The notes: generated from the letters alone by a model not told the origin. Positions 22,620-34,366 are shown, counted from the stretch's first letter. The stretch: 64,000 nt of DNA from Cyclaneusma minus (GCA_037179335.1 JAKZHN010000007.1:124001-188000); one strand, 5' to 3'. Numbers and translations are program-made.

Positions 22620-23489
22620 TTTGTTTGAAGTAAAGAGTCGGTTGTTTGTTGGATTGTTTCAACAATGAGAAGTGAAGATGAACCAATCGACTTTCGGGGA
22701 AAGCGAATGTAAGCGGGAGGAGGGAGAGGGAGAGGGAGTGGCGTGGTATGAATCACCCGCTGGCGCTTCGTCGAGTGGATTTTTGGTTTGGTCCCGACCG
22801 TCGCAGTCCTTGATGTGGGGAAAGCCTGAACTCAAAGCGATTTCGGACGCCAAGACACCGCAGCGCCTCTCCTTTCATCAATTTTCCGACTAAGAGCACG
22901 CGACTTCGACTGGAGTGACAGATCCCCTTTCTGGACGACTCACCGTGCTTGTTCATATAACGGTAAGCGGAAACAAAAAAGCTTCTCGTAGGTAAAAAAA
23001 CCTTTTCGGCTTGGACTTACATTCCCGGGCTGGACTTGGTCTGTCAACGCCAGTTTGCTTCGCCACGCCACACTTCAATGTTGAGCTCTGGTCTGCCACA
23101 GCTAGCATGGTGTGGTAGAGGATCTCGAGCTCGAGGACGGGGAGCTTTATGAGCTTTTGACAGCAGCTTTGCTTATCATTTGTGTAAGCAAGACAGGAAG
23201 GTGTTACCGTGCGATGCCAGCCCACCTTGGCGGGGCTCCCGCAAAATGACGAGTGGAGAGATCGTGGAGAAACATCCCCACGAGACCATCTCTCGGACAC
23301 GGCGAGCGCCAATTCTTCCTGCTCAATAATTTCTCCATATATTTCTCCGACCTCACCACCAAACTCCACCTACATTTCTCGCAAGAGTCTCGACTCATAT
23401 CCAAAGCTTCAATCTCCCCGCTCGCTCAGCTCTCCTTTACCCCGCCATCCACCCGCAACTCTCCCATACCTCCAAACCAATCATTCGCA
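22620..23489. promoter_or_regulatory. Divergent promoter region of ILV2 and galactokinase
   Basis: 870 bp between two divergent start codons. The galactokinase side is pyrimidine-rich for about 200 bp (ccgctcgctcagctctcc...), a typical fungal leader. No perfect TGASTCA is present in this spacer, unlike in the ILV2 introns. Confidence 0.5.
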
Positions 23490-25151
23490 ATGGCAGGCAC
23501 CGTACCTGTAGCCAAGTCGCTGGACGACATCTACACCTCCGATGCCCTCCCCGTCCAAGCAAAGCGCTGGGACAACTTGCTTTCCAAATTTGAAGCTCGC
23601 TATGGCCACCCAGCACAGTTCGTGGCCCGATCGCCCGGTCGAGTCAACATCATCGGCGAGCACATCGACTACTCTCTCTATGCCGTCCTGCCTATGGCAA
23701 TCACTGCAGATGCCATTCTAGCCGTATCCGCCGTGATTGACGAAAGCCCGGATGCTTCAACGAACAGCTTCAAAGTGAAGGTTGCAAACCTCAATGCTGA
23801 GAAATACCCAGCGGCCGAGTTTGATATTCCATATGATAATGTGGAGATCGATCCGAGCAAGCATGACTGGACGAACTACTTCAAGTCGGGCCTTCGTGGA
23901 GCATTGGAGTTCTTGGCCAAGAAGCATGGCAAGGCGGGCAACTTTAAGCCAAAGAGCATGGAAATCATGATGGATGGGACTGTGCCCGCCGGAGGTGGAT
24001 TGAGCAGCAGTGCGGCTTTTGTCTCTGCGAGTGCATTGGCTGTCATGTTCGCCAATGGCGTTGCGGAAGTCGACAAGACTGAACTGACGGAGCTTGCCAT
24101 CGTCAGTGAAAGGGCTGTTGGCGTCAATTCGGGAGGGTAAGTTGGCAAAGTCTCTCTGAACTTCCACGTGAGAATCAATCAATATGCGGTTTTCAATTGA
24201 AGGCGTTCAATTCTTGCTATATGCTAACAGCCCCTTAGAATGGACCAGTCTGCATCGGTCTTCTCGTTACGCGGCAGTGCTCTCCACGTCTCTTTCAACC
24301 CTTCATTGACAGCTCGTCCGGTCTCATTCCCCAAGACCAACCCCGAACTAGCCTTCGTAATCGCCCAAAGTTTCGTAACTTCCGACAAACAAGTCACCGC
24401 CCCAGTCTGCTACAACCTCCGAGTTGTGGAATGCTCTCTCGCCGCAGCTTACCTCCATGCCGCCATCAACAAATCCTCCATCCCCCTCCCCTCTGACTCC
24501 GGCCCCCTGAAAATCAGTCTCCGCGGTTTCCACGACGCCTACTTTTGCAAAACCGACGAGCCATTTGCCGACCAACTAACCGAGCTTCTCAAGCTAGCCG
24601 ATACCACTCTCACCAAAACTGAAGGCTACACGCGCGAGGAAATCGCATCCACCCTCGGCATCTCTGTTGACGAACTCACCTCCCGCTACCTCTCCTCCTT
24701 CCCCATCCGCGCCTCGCACTTCAAGCTCCGCCAACGCTCCATGCACGTCTTCAGCGAAGCCCTCCGCGTTCTCTCTTTCCTCTCTTTGCTAGAAAATCCC
24801 AAATCCGTAATCGCTCAAGACGCCGGTTCGAGCACAGCTTCATACAACCAGCAACTAGGTGATCTGATGAATGCGACACAAGACAGTTGTCGCGAGGATT
24901 ACGAATGCAGCTGTCCGGAGATTGACGAGATTTGCAGGATTGCGAGGGAGGCGGGTAGCTATGGATCGAGGTTGACGGGCGCGGGCTGGGGTGGTTGTAG
25001 TGTGCATTTGGTGCCTGCGGATAAGGTGGAGGAGGTGAAGAGTGCGTGGGAGGAGGGGTATTACAAGAAGATGGACTTGACAGAGGAGCAGAGAGAGGCG
25101 GCTGTGGTGGTTAGTAAGCCGGGGGGTGGGAGTGCCATATATCTCGTATAG
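23490..25151 (+). CDS. GAL1: Galactokinase
   Basis: Phosphorylates galactose at C1, the entry step of the Leloir pathway. Two exons: 23490-24136 and 24239-25151, split inside NSGG|MDQSAS, total 519 residues, close to yeast Gal1. All three GHMP-kinase signatures are present: SPGRVNIIGEHIDY at residues 48-61 (galactokinase signature), the ATP-binding GGGLSSSAAF, and the C-terminal LTGAGWGGC. The catalytic Asp lies in GMDQ. The start is the first ATG before MAGTVPV, downstream of a pyrimidine-rich leader. In some yeasts paralogues act as transcriptional sensors, but the complete kinase motifs here suggest an enzyme. No other GAL genes are nearby. Confidence 0.95.
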
Positions 25152-25381
25152 ACGAGATATTGGTGAAGAGCAGGTCCGAATATTCCAAATTATCAAGGGG
25201 GGGTTCAGACTTTTGTCGCATAACTGTACTCCATGAATTTCTTTGTTCTCAACCTCGCGGTCTTGCGAGTGACGTCTCGGTCTATCCACATTCTCGGGCC
25301 GAGCCGAGCCCGCAACTTAACCAAGCATCTCCCTCCAGCGGACCTCATTCCTGCAACATCTCTAGAGCCGATCAGAGGAAT

Positions 25382-27200
25382 ATGAAGCGCACCTCACCCA
25401 GCAATCCATCGCTGATCCCAAACCCCTTCATCAAGCGGCAAAACCGAGGCTGGGAACTGTCCTCGCCACCGAGTCTGCATCGCTCCGAATCTCCGCTAGC
25501 TATCACTATCAGACGCGAAGAAGCCGTCTCCGACGACCAAGATCCAGAATCCACTACCAAAAATCATGTCAAAAAGGATATTGGGTCTATTGACACGGCT
25601 GCTAGAACGGAAATAACTCCCTCGAGCTCAGAATCTCGTAAAGAGAATGGAAAGGAAAAGAATCCGACCATAACAACGGCCAGTGTCGAAGCAGGCCAGA
25701 CACCCATCAGCTCCCACTTGACATACTTCGCATCCTCGCTCTCAGCTTCCATGCTCTCGCCCTATCCAACCAACTCTTCTCAATTAAGTATTTCCGACTT
25801 CACAGCTCTTTACAAAAGCTGTGAGAATAATGCTCGAGGAAATCATTTTGTGGTTCATCAACACGATCATCCCATCGCCGGGACTCACTACGATTTGCGC
25901 TTGCAAATAAACAGTACAAGCTCGGCCAGTTGGGCTATTATGTATGGATTACCCGGGAATGCGAATTCGAGGCGGTTGAATAGGAATGCGACGGAGACGA
26001 GGGTGCATAATTTTTGGGTAGGGTGATTCTCCTTCTTTTCTAGCCTTGTCTGCCTTTCTAAGGAGAGTCGAATGCAAATCGTGATACTCAGGGTACTCTA
26101 GGTACTTGGTAGTGCTGTTTCGTTCTGGTTCGCTACTGTACTACGTCGTTTATCAGTATTTCTGGAAACAAAACTTCTACTTGACATCGAATCACATTTC
26201 CATGAAGTAGCAACTTTGAAACTGACTAATTAAAGCATATTATACACCGAAATACTGGCTAACCTACTGCTCAGAACCACCTTGTCGAAACCGCATCCCA
26301 CAGCACCGGCTCCCTCTTGATCTGGGACACTGGAACTTACAACGTCCTCCCTCGTCCCAGCAAATCCAAGTCCAAGTCCATTCCCGCAGTTGATCCCGAC
26401 TCACAAAATCAAAGTGATCAAAGCAGCTCACCGCCGCCAGCTTTATCTAGCCCATCCCCGTCGAGTCCTTCAAGTCGGATCGACCTACCCACCACCTCAC
26501 TCTCCGAACCAGAAAAGTTAGCTCAGGCTTTTGAGAATCGTAAGATTTGTCTGAGGTTGAATGGAACGAAGTTGCCTAAGAATTATACTGTGATGCTGAG
26601 GCTTAATAAAGAGGAAGATCGGGTTGAGCAGCCGGCGAGGAAAAAGAGGGGAGAAGGAGGAAGGATCCGAATGCGAAGGCGAAAGCCGGGAATAGGGGGA
26701 GGAAGTTTGTGGGAAGGGATACGAGTAGCGATTCTGGGAGTGATGACGATGAGTATGATGTCGAAGATACAAGGGGGAATGGAGGAGAAGCAGTAAATGA
26801 AGTGAAAAATGATGAGAGAGGGGGCAGAAACGAGATCAAGCACAAACACAAGACAAAAGAAGAACTTGAGCGCGAAGCCGAGCTAGAAGAAATCGAAAAC
26901 GAAGCTGTGCGCCTGTCAAACGCCTATACCGGTGCACACAACTCAATCGGCAGTATTCACCAACGACGGTGGTATCTATCGCTCGATCGTGTTTCATCAG
27001 GCTTTGTGAAGGTGGGGAATGAGTGGGTTAGGAGGATGGACGAGGATTCTGAGAAGCCAAATGGCTTCGAGACGTTTTTTGTGCGAGGGAAGGAGGTGGA
27101 GAGGAGTGTGGTTACGGGGAGGAGGGCGGAGGATGTGTTGAGGGATGAGGGGGTCGCGGGGTATGTGGGGAGGAGGGGGTGGAGGGCGGTGATGGAATGA
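25382..27200 (+). CDS. LigD-type 3'-phosphoesterase domain protein, with frame discontinuity
   Basis: Resembles the PE domain of bacterial DNA ligase D, which trims 3'-phosphate or ribonucleotide ends in DNA repair. Fungi have stand-alone versions. Exon 1 is 25382-26017 and exon 2 begins at 26275. Core motifs: HFVVHQHDH, THYDLRLQ (predicted metal-binding His/Asp/Arg), SWAIMYGLPG, then NHLVETASH and LLIWDTG. After LPKNYTVMLRLNKEEDR (about 26620) the conserved C terminus (HQRRWYLSLDR...VVTGRR...LRDEG) is in a different frame, ending at 27200. Two explanations fit. A one-base error or shift could lie in the purine run at 26638-26665. Alternatively an 89-nt intron 26705-26793 (GTTTGT...CAG) restores phase but removes an acidic linker. 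I favour a frameshift or sequence error. Confidence 0.75.
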
Positions 27201-27909
27201 TGTGATATTGATGATACCCCTTTTGCATTTGTGTGGGTTTGGAGTTTGTTAATGGGTTGAGACTTGAGAATTGAAAGTGGGAAGTCGATCCAGGGGCTGG
27301 TATGTATGAAAGGAAAGTTATGGAAGGGCTCAAAAGCAAAACGAAGTTCAAACGTATAACAGAATAAGTCTTCCACGTTCTGTATCTTGAAATCTCGGAC
27401 TTGGACGCTTGGAAATCAAGTCAACACGCAGATGACTCCGCGTCTCACCTGCCGTGTCTCGGAGGTACAGTGTCATGAAAAAAGTTCTGAATACGGGTGA
27501 GACCAGCGGATGACAATACTTCCAATCACTCGGAACACTTTCAGTTGCTTTGAAAGTTCCAATCACTTGGAATGTCCCAAATTATTTGGGATATACCTGG
27601 TTATTTGGGATTTTCACAATTATTCGGAATATTCCTGGTTATTTGAGATATTCGCAATTACTCGAGCTAGACCGTATTCGGATTTTTTCCCTCCCAATGT
27701 ATGTGCCTATCTGTTATTAGATGCGCTGCTTCAGAATCACTGAAGCAGTTTGATTTACCAATTTTAGGGCAATAGGGATATGCTGCGACGGTGGGAGGTG
27801 AGATAATGGTTGGGAGCAGCAGGTGCTTGACATAGGACTAAGAGTCGATTCCATGTACCGAGCTCTTAAATAATTGATATAAACCCCCCTTCCTTTCCGC
27901 CTCCATACT
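27201..27909. other. Spacer with 19-bp tandem array
   Basis: Convergent 3' flanks of the phosphoesterase gene (+) and the small cysteine protein gene (-). The middle is occupied by the degenerate array listed separately. I find no gene. Confidence 0.5.
27522..27671. repeat. Degenerate 19-bp tandem array, eight units, 38-bp higher-order period
   Basis: Units begin at 27522, 27541, 27559, 27577, 27596, 27615, 27634 and 27653; six are 19 bp and two are 18 bp. Each has an AT-rich core like TTATTTGGGATAT. Units 5 and 7 share CCTGGTTATTTG and units 6 and 8 share C[AG]CAATTA[CT]TCG. Units 1 and 3 share CCAATCACT[CT]GGAA. The alternation implies growth in 38-bp steps. It lies in the non-coding spacer between two converging genes. 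Confidence 0.8.
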
Positions 27910-28248
27910 CTAGAGTAATCTTTCATATTCAGAACCAAACCCATCATCACACTTAAACGTCCTCCATGCACCTGTATGAACCCTCTGCCACGGAGCCACC
28001 ATCCTATCAGTGAACTTCTGCCAGCAGCTTTTCGACATCCATTCGGGAAATCGCCGCGCAAGCATGCCATAGCACTTTGGACATATTTCTTGCGACGGTG
28101 CCATGAAAGTGATTGTTTTGGAATGACGTGGGGTGGGAGTGCCTGGAATGTGTAAGTACGACAACAGGCAGCGCGAGCTGGTACGAGATGGCTTGGTGCT
28201 GAGGTGACCGCAGCGGTAGTGGGAGGGATGGTGTGTTGTGGTGCACAT
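27910..28248 (-). CDS. Small cysteine-containing protein, paralogue of the gene at 30003
   Basis: Single exon, 112 residues, function unknown. It starts MCTTTHHPSH and has Cys at residues 2, 13, 27, 56 and 59. The core CLLSYLHIP followed later by a P-[ST]-Q-E-[IL]-CP-x-C motif is shared almost exactly with the protein at 30003. That shared core, with matching Cys order, is the main reason to believe both are genes. The Cys/His pattern suggests a small zinc-binding fold, but no known family is recognised. No signal peptide or membrane helix. The C-terminal half (W, K, R-rich, ending FGSEYERLL) is not shared. Divergent from its paralogue across 1.75 kb. Confidence 0.65.
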   Translation of the reverse strand: MCTTTHHPSHYRCGHLSTKPSRTSSRCLLSYLHIPGTPTPRHSKTITFMAPSQEICPKCYGMLARRFPEWMSKSCWQKFTDRMVAPWQRVHTGAWRTFKCDDGFGSEYERLL

Positions 28249-30002
28249 GTTGTATGTTTTTTTCGATGAGACTGAGGGCGAGAGGATTTGTTTCGGGAAT
28301 ACTGTGTTTTGATTTTGTGATTCTGGAATAGAGATTCAGAAAAGGCGATTATGTGCGAGGGGAGGTCGGTTGCTTACTTGCACGGCAGGTTTGTTAGCGA
28401 TGTTGAACTTGAGTCGAGAGAGATGCTCAGGAGGAGATATGCATGATTTATATAAGAAAGATGAATGGAGATTTCTCGAAAGAAGGGGCAGTTGAGACTT
28501 GTTTGGCGGTCATAGACAATGAGTAGAAGGAGCAGCTTTGTGTGTTTGAGAGCTTCAAAGGGTGACTGATGGAGTTTACAGGTAGTTAAAGACCAAAGAC
28601 TCTAAGGGATGGATTATGGATACTCGTCGATGGTGCCAGTAGCATTCAGTGGCCGAAGTGTTGAGCTCAACTCTCAAATGACAAATACTCTTCACTCCAA
28701 CTCCGACCTTGAGAATCGAGACCTCTAATCCGATATAGTTTAATCTTGATCATTTCGATCACCACGACCCTAACAACCCAGAGTTATAACAGACCAAGTG
28801 AAAACTCAACCCGACGGTCAAGTACCTATGAAGTGGAAAATTTCCTTTCACCTTCGGATGTTTCTCCCAAAATCTGCATGCTTCCGGACTCAACCATGTC
28901 TGTAGAACATCTCGAATTATCGACAAGTATTGACAGTGTCTGATCCTCAGCACCTCCCATCACCTAGGGTGGGCGTGCGGGGTCTGAAATACCGCATGGG
29001 CCATAATACGGTTCAGGAATTAATTCGGTGCCTATGCCCCAAAAAGACGGCCACGTTTTCCAACCATTGTGTCATTACGAACGGTTCAGGTTCTGGAATG
29101 GTTTGAGAGGATGGAATTTGCGAAAAAAGGAGTTTATTTTTACGCTCTCGGGAAACCAACTTTGAAGCAGTATTTCCCCTTCTCTTAGTCTTCTCTCTTT
29201 TCAACTACTTACCAAGTCTGCTATATAGGCAGTATAGCATGATTATTCACATGCCAAGACTATACCAACCAAGCTATGTCAATATTTCCAACTCCAGAAT
29301 TAAACCTTTATTGGCTGCAAAATTGCTTTTTCTTTTCTTAGGTTGTAAACTTGACGGAACGAACCAGAATCGTGCGATACTGTAACCGTTCGGAACCGCA
29401 AAACAGTCCCGAATTTCGAAGCGTACCAAGGTTCTGAAGTACAAGGCGGTATATTCCCGATTTCGTTTTACACAAAGTATTCGAGAACCGGCACAACCCC
29501 CCTAGGCAAATTTTGTTCTCTCCGTTCCTCTTGTTCTTCAGCTTCTTGTGCTTCAGATTTTCAACTTCCAAAACACCAAACACACAAAGCCCATTGTCCC
29601 CCCAGTCTCGGTCTCCACTCCCCTCATCATCCGAAAACCCTCTCTAGAAACCGATCTAAGCAATAGTCAAAACTCATGACTGATGTCTAAGTGCTGCCTC
29701 CACATAATTTCCTAGTTTTCCCGCAGGAACAGTTCCAAAAAACCCAACCCATGGTTCATCACCACAAACTAGGCTCCAGCAAAAAGAGACCAGTTTCACA
29801 CTTATCCCACTCATATAAATTCATACCCTCCCTCATCCAAACCTTACTATTCACACACTTCCAATTCCAAACCACACTGTCCACAGCGCTCCTCAGTTCC
29901 ACCTTCCAACTTTCAATCCACAACCCACACACCTCTCCATCCCACCATTCAGCTCAAAGCCCCTCCCTCCCGCCAAACCACCAACATTACCCCACCTCAA
30001 AA
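28249..30002. other. 1.75-kb divergent spacer between two paralogous genes
   Basis: Contains the upstream regions of both small cysteine protein genes. It is AT-rich between about 28940 and 29360. An imperfect inverted repeat (tgctatataggcagtatagca) lies near 29219-29239. The 250 bp before 30003 are C/A-rich with almost no G on the plus strand, a likely 5' leader. No gene recognised. Confidence 0.45.
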
Positions 30003-30573
30003 ATGTGCACCAAAACCATCTACAGCCACGCCTGCGGCCTCACCCACGTCTCCCGCACCACCACCCGCTGCCTCCTATCCTACCTCCACATCCCCCACAC
30101 CTCCCTCCCACCTCGCTTCCGTCCCTCGCCACAAGAACTCTGTCCAGCATGCCGCGACAGCCTCGATGGCCGCGATAGCCACGCCCTTCACGACTCCCAA
30201 GACTCCACAAAGACACGTTCTGAAAAAGAAGCAAAAGAGCACTTCGGAGAAGCAGAAGAGATTGAGAACTCCGGAAAAGCAAAAGAGCACTCCGGAAACG
30301 CAGAAGAGCACTCCGGAAAAGCAAAAGGGTGCTTCGGAATCGCAGCCAAGCGATTTGAGAAAGGGACTCTTGTTGTCAGACAAGCCACAGATAAGTTAGT
30401 AGACAGGTACGTCAACAGCCTCGAGGTCCCTAGGGATCAGTATTCCTAATAAGTTGAGTACGGCAATGCTAACACAACAAAACAGGGCGACGAGTCTCCT
30501 ATCCAGCTTGGTGGTGCATGAGCCAGGTTGCAGGTGCGACGAATTGTACGACGAAATTTCAAAAGATCTGTGA
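30003..30573 (+). CDS. Small cysteine-containing protein with 7-residue repeats, paralogue of the gene at 27910
   Basis: Two exons: 30003-30406 and 30486-30573. The 79-nt intron (GTACGT...TGCTAAC...ACAG) is phase-consistent. Total 163 residues, function unknown. Cys at residues 2, 11, 23, 47 and 50 align with those of the paralogue (CLLSYLHIP and QELCPAC). From about residue 75 to 115 a charged segment repeats a KAKEHSG-like 7-residue unit, encoded by a 21-bp tandem repeat. The spliced C terminus adds a C-x-C motif (PGCRCDELYDEISKDL); reading through the intron would end after RDQYS. A zinc-binding N terminus plus helical repeat region is inferred from sequence only. Confidence 0.68.
30240..30340. 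repeat. 21-bp coding tandem repeat
   Basis: Imperfect units of the type ccggaaaagcaaaagagcact, about four to five copies, inside the gene starting at 30003. It encodes the charged KAKEHSG-type heptads. The reverse strand also stays open through the repeat. Confidence 0.75.
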
Positions 30574-30823
30574 AGCTTCAAGCGTGTGGATGATCAAGGG
30601 GCAAGGCAAGGCAGCTGAGAAGACTCAATGAGTAGGCGACATCAAAAACAGAGAAGGATACGAGGAACTAGAGAATGGTTTTGTCAAAAGAACTGTATAT
30701 ACTGGATAAAGATTGCCTCCGCGCCTTTTGATACAAATGATACGCTAACGGCTTACACCAAAATGTGGTAACTGCCGTGATTCTAATTTCACTCGCCGAT
30801 TCACTGTACAACGCTTGCTTGAC

Positions 30824-33338
30824 TCAGACCAACTCGATCTTACCCGTGTAGTTTGACACAGACTCCACGTCAAAGGAAAGTAAGCCAGCAGCAGCAGCAT
30901 CCTGTGCATCGATTCTCCTGACCGCAGCCTTATACTAAAACAACCAAAAGTCAGCACAGTGTTCATTTTTCGCAGTCTCAGGGGCAGATTCAGTAGTAGC
31001 ACAGTCATCACATACCTTCAAAGTAAAGTTCAAAATCAGCGCCACCATCAACACCAGCGCAACGACCAGCGGTCCAATAACATTATCAAAATCCTTCCCA
31101 CTGCGCTGCATAATCATGTCTCTTCGCTTCTGATGCATCAGGTACCCCCACAGACCCGCAAACACGGCAATCGCGAGATAAAATATGCCCATGATTTCGG
31201 CAATCATGTTCTCCCCGGCAGCAGTGTAGAGACCGACTGCTAGACTGGCCAGGAGGACGCAGATGTGCTGCCACTTAAGGTACGTGCGCTCGTTGGCGAG
31301 CCAGACCTTGGGCTCGACATGCAGGGGACCAGAGTCCTTGATCCAAGTGCTGGGCTTGGTGACGCCAGGGGGCAGCACGACTTGCGGGCGGGCGCGGGTG
31401 CGCTCGGCTAATTTGGAGATGGCGAAGGGTGAGAGCATCTTTCCAAGGGTGCCATAGCCGCCTGAGCGTTGGGATCCAACCGCGGTTTCTTCGGTGTCGT
31501 CGGAACTGCGTTGTTTTCCATTGCCCGTCGGCTGCGGTGGGGGAGCTTTTCGTGCTCGAGGGGGCGACTCGGCGTCCAATCGGTTTTGGAGATAGGACAT
31601 GGCCGGGGGTGAGCTCAGCAAGAACTCAGGTGGCATGTGAGCGCTCATGCTCTTGCTTCGGTCCTTGGCTGATCCGAGGAAGCTACCAACTACCAGCTCA
31701 TCTTCACGGTTTTGCGCTCGGGCCTGCTCTTCCTCTATGAAAGCGGTCTCCGGATCCTTGCGGATGTCGGTCTCGACTTCTGTAAGCCAGGATGGCAACG
31801 AGTTCACGTGGTCTTCGAACAGAGTAGCGACTCCGTGGACAAATTTGGAGAATCGGGGAACTTTGTGGACAAGATGAGACACCATCAATTCCTGGACCCA
31901 GGTAGGAGTTTTCTTGTTGGGCTCTTCTTTGACCTTGATCTCGAGCACGGCAAAAGGAAACCTTGAAACCTCGCCTGGGTTGATGTCGGTGAAAGGATAA
32001 GAAAGCCCGGCCCTGTCGATATCCCTTCGATGCCAATCGTTGGGGTCTCTGCAAGGGCGCACAGGGTCAAGGTCATCTTCGCGAATAAAGGCTAGGTCCG
32101 TATCGATAGACACCCTGACACGGTCGTCTAGAGGCCTCTGGAAAGCCGAGCGAGTATAATTGGCTCGCAAAACGGGCCGCAGACCAGACTCTTTCAGGAA
32201 GCCCTGAATACCACTGACGGTATTCTTGAAATCCTCAATCTTTTCTTCGGGCTGACCCTGCCTTTCCATTTTTGCCACGGTCTTCTCCATCTTGTACTCG
32301 CCACTAATGAACTGCTGGATATATTTCTCCTTGATGGAGAACTTGCGCTCCTCGCTACTACCATCCTCCTGGACAATCTTTTGCTCGAAGACCAACTCGG
32401 GCCGGTCGTTCAACCGGCCATACCAGCGTAAGCGCAAGGTCGATGCATCCGTGCCTCGGGACACTTTCTGAGTATAAAGACCGAACTGCTGGCTATCAAA
32501 GTAGAGCGAGTTTATAGTAGGATCGTTTGCTGCGTACTCTACATCTTTGGCGGCCTTTTCCTGGTAGACCAAACTTGGCAGATGGCGCAGCACGTATGTT
32601 TTGAGCTCGAGGAGATTATCCGGGTGTACCCAGACTGTGCAATTGGTGAGCGGTGGACTTTATAGCAGTATAGGGGGTTGACATACATTTGTAGGCATCA
32701 TAGCGGTCTCCGTTGGGCGTTTGCGTCTGCGACGGCATGTCGGCGACGATGTCGACAGCATTTTCAGTCGGCTTATCGAGCTGCTGTCGAACAGCAAAGT
32801 AAAGAACCGAGAGTCTCTTAATCAAAGGATTGTACACCATCTCAGAATTGAACGGCCGCTTCGCCAGGCGGACCTGCAGCATAGGCCGCACCTTGTAATG
32901 GGTGCCCCGCTTGCGATCATGTTTCTTGACGATCTTGAGGAAGCCGGTGTAGTTGATGTTGCTGTACTTCTTCAACTCGCGGACCTCGTTGAGGATGCTG
33001 TCCAGCTCCTTCTCGACTTCCTTCAGACGCTGGGTCGTGATGTCGCCCTTTTGTTGGCAGTCTTCGCCGGACTTGAGATCCTGGAGAGTCTCAGTTGCCT
33101 TGGCGATGCGTTCTTCCAGGCTGTGCAGCGTCTTCGCCTGAAAATCGGAGACTTTGTGCAGTTGCACGTTCAGGATCTCGTCGGAGAAGTTACTTTCGTC
33201 ATTGTCGGTCCACGGGCGCTCATCGTCTTGCTCGGACGAGGCATCCTCGCGCAGCATGGCCTTGAGCTTGGCATAGTCGATATAGTAGTCCTTCCATGGC
33301 GGGTAGATGGAGGTCCGGAGCGTCTTGCCAAACCGCAT
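30824..33338 (-). CDS. SPX-domain vacuolar transporter chaperone, VTC2/VTC3 type
   Basis: Subunit of the vacuolar polyphosphate polymerase (VTC) complex. Three exons: 33338-32687, 32634-31016 and 30934-30824, 793 residues. The N-terminal SPX domain senses inositol pyrophosphates; its start MRFGKTL...YPPWKDYYIDYAKLK resembles yeast Vtc2/3 (YPPW) rather than Vtc4, and KKHDRKRG is the conserved basic patch. A CYTH/TTM tunnel-type domain follows (WVHPDNL, LRLRWYG, FAVLEIKVKEE, FSKFVHGVATL). A disordered linker leads to three membrane helices at about residues 670-760. In yeast only Vtc4 is catalytic and Vtc2/3 are accessory, so a regulatory role is likely. The last exon adds a 36-residue tail. 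Confidence 0.92.
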
Positions 33339-34366
33339 GGTGAGGATTGGATGGGAGAGATTGCTTTGGCGAGGGGCGGCAGCGGGGTCAGTCCGCAATG
33401 CTCGTGTGCTCTTTCGTAATGAAGAAATGCGAGGGGCCGACAAGCAATTGGACACTGGGAACGAAGAAATAATTTGGTGCTGATATTTTCTACTGGGAAT
33501 CGGAGGAGAAGACGAGAAGCACATCCACCGGTAACAGAAGGAGAAGGGCAGCGTAGTCAGGAGCTTAAACTTTCTTACCAGCACAGCAAAAGCTTTGCGC
33601 TATTCCCGCCTCCCATCCACGTTGCCCCTAATTGGCCAATCAAGTGCCACGAATCGCCCAGATTACAACATCGCTATCGATAATGCTAGATCAAATAGAT
33701 CAAAAGCCATCTGCCAAGTGCCGCAGGTCCCAACGACTCGAAATGACAATCATGCACTCTAAATCCACGCCGTTGAAGACCTGAAGCCTTCTGGAACGTG
33801 ACGCGGTGACAGCAAGAAATTAAAACGTCTGCTAGTATGGACTGACTCTCATGCCTTTAAGTAGCTGCACGTGTCACTGTTATTATTGCTATGTTTGCTC
33901 GAGCAGTACTGTAGTAGTAGCCTAATAGCTTGACAACAATAACAACATCACAACTAACATGCGCCATTACTCCCTTACTGCTTTCATTCGCAAGAATTCA
34001 AATTACTATCAAGCATGCCAAGGTATCTACAGTACAGCCCCATGATGTCCGCGCCATGCAGTTTCCCCATCCTATGACCGGCAGTGAGCTTTTCCTGGCG
34101 CCATTGCCCGCAGACTAGTTTTCTGGTAGCCAGAAATTGCTCCCCGAACTGTCCCGGCCCCGTCGCTGCTGATGTCGGGAGTATTGCCGCTTGCAAAGGA
34201 CGCGGGGCATGATGGCCTTGTGAAGCTCCCTCGTCGGGGACTCCGTTGCGTCCTTTGAAAGCGCCGGAAGCGCTTGAGCTTGGCGCTGCTTTTTCTCTCA
34301 CTCGTTCTTTCGTCGTCCGTTCTTCTGCTATGGTGTCAGAACCCTTCGAAATCGCCAATGGCGACT
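33339..34366. other. Intergenic spacer between GLT1 end and VTC start
   Basis: Promoter of the VTC gene and 3' flank of glutamate synthase, both on the minus strand. A minus-strand frame at 33984-34370 overlaps the GLT1 stop and looks like 3' UTR. No gene recognised. Confidence 0.5.

Noticed and set aside
30040..30383. Leu/Arg/Ser/Phe-rich repeated frames on the minus strand over the gene at 30003
   Set aside because: They mirror the 21-bp repeat on the opposite strand; the plus frame carries the conserved Cys core shared with the paralogue.
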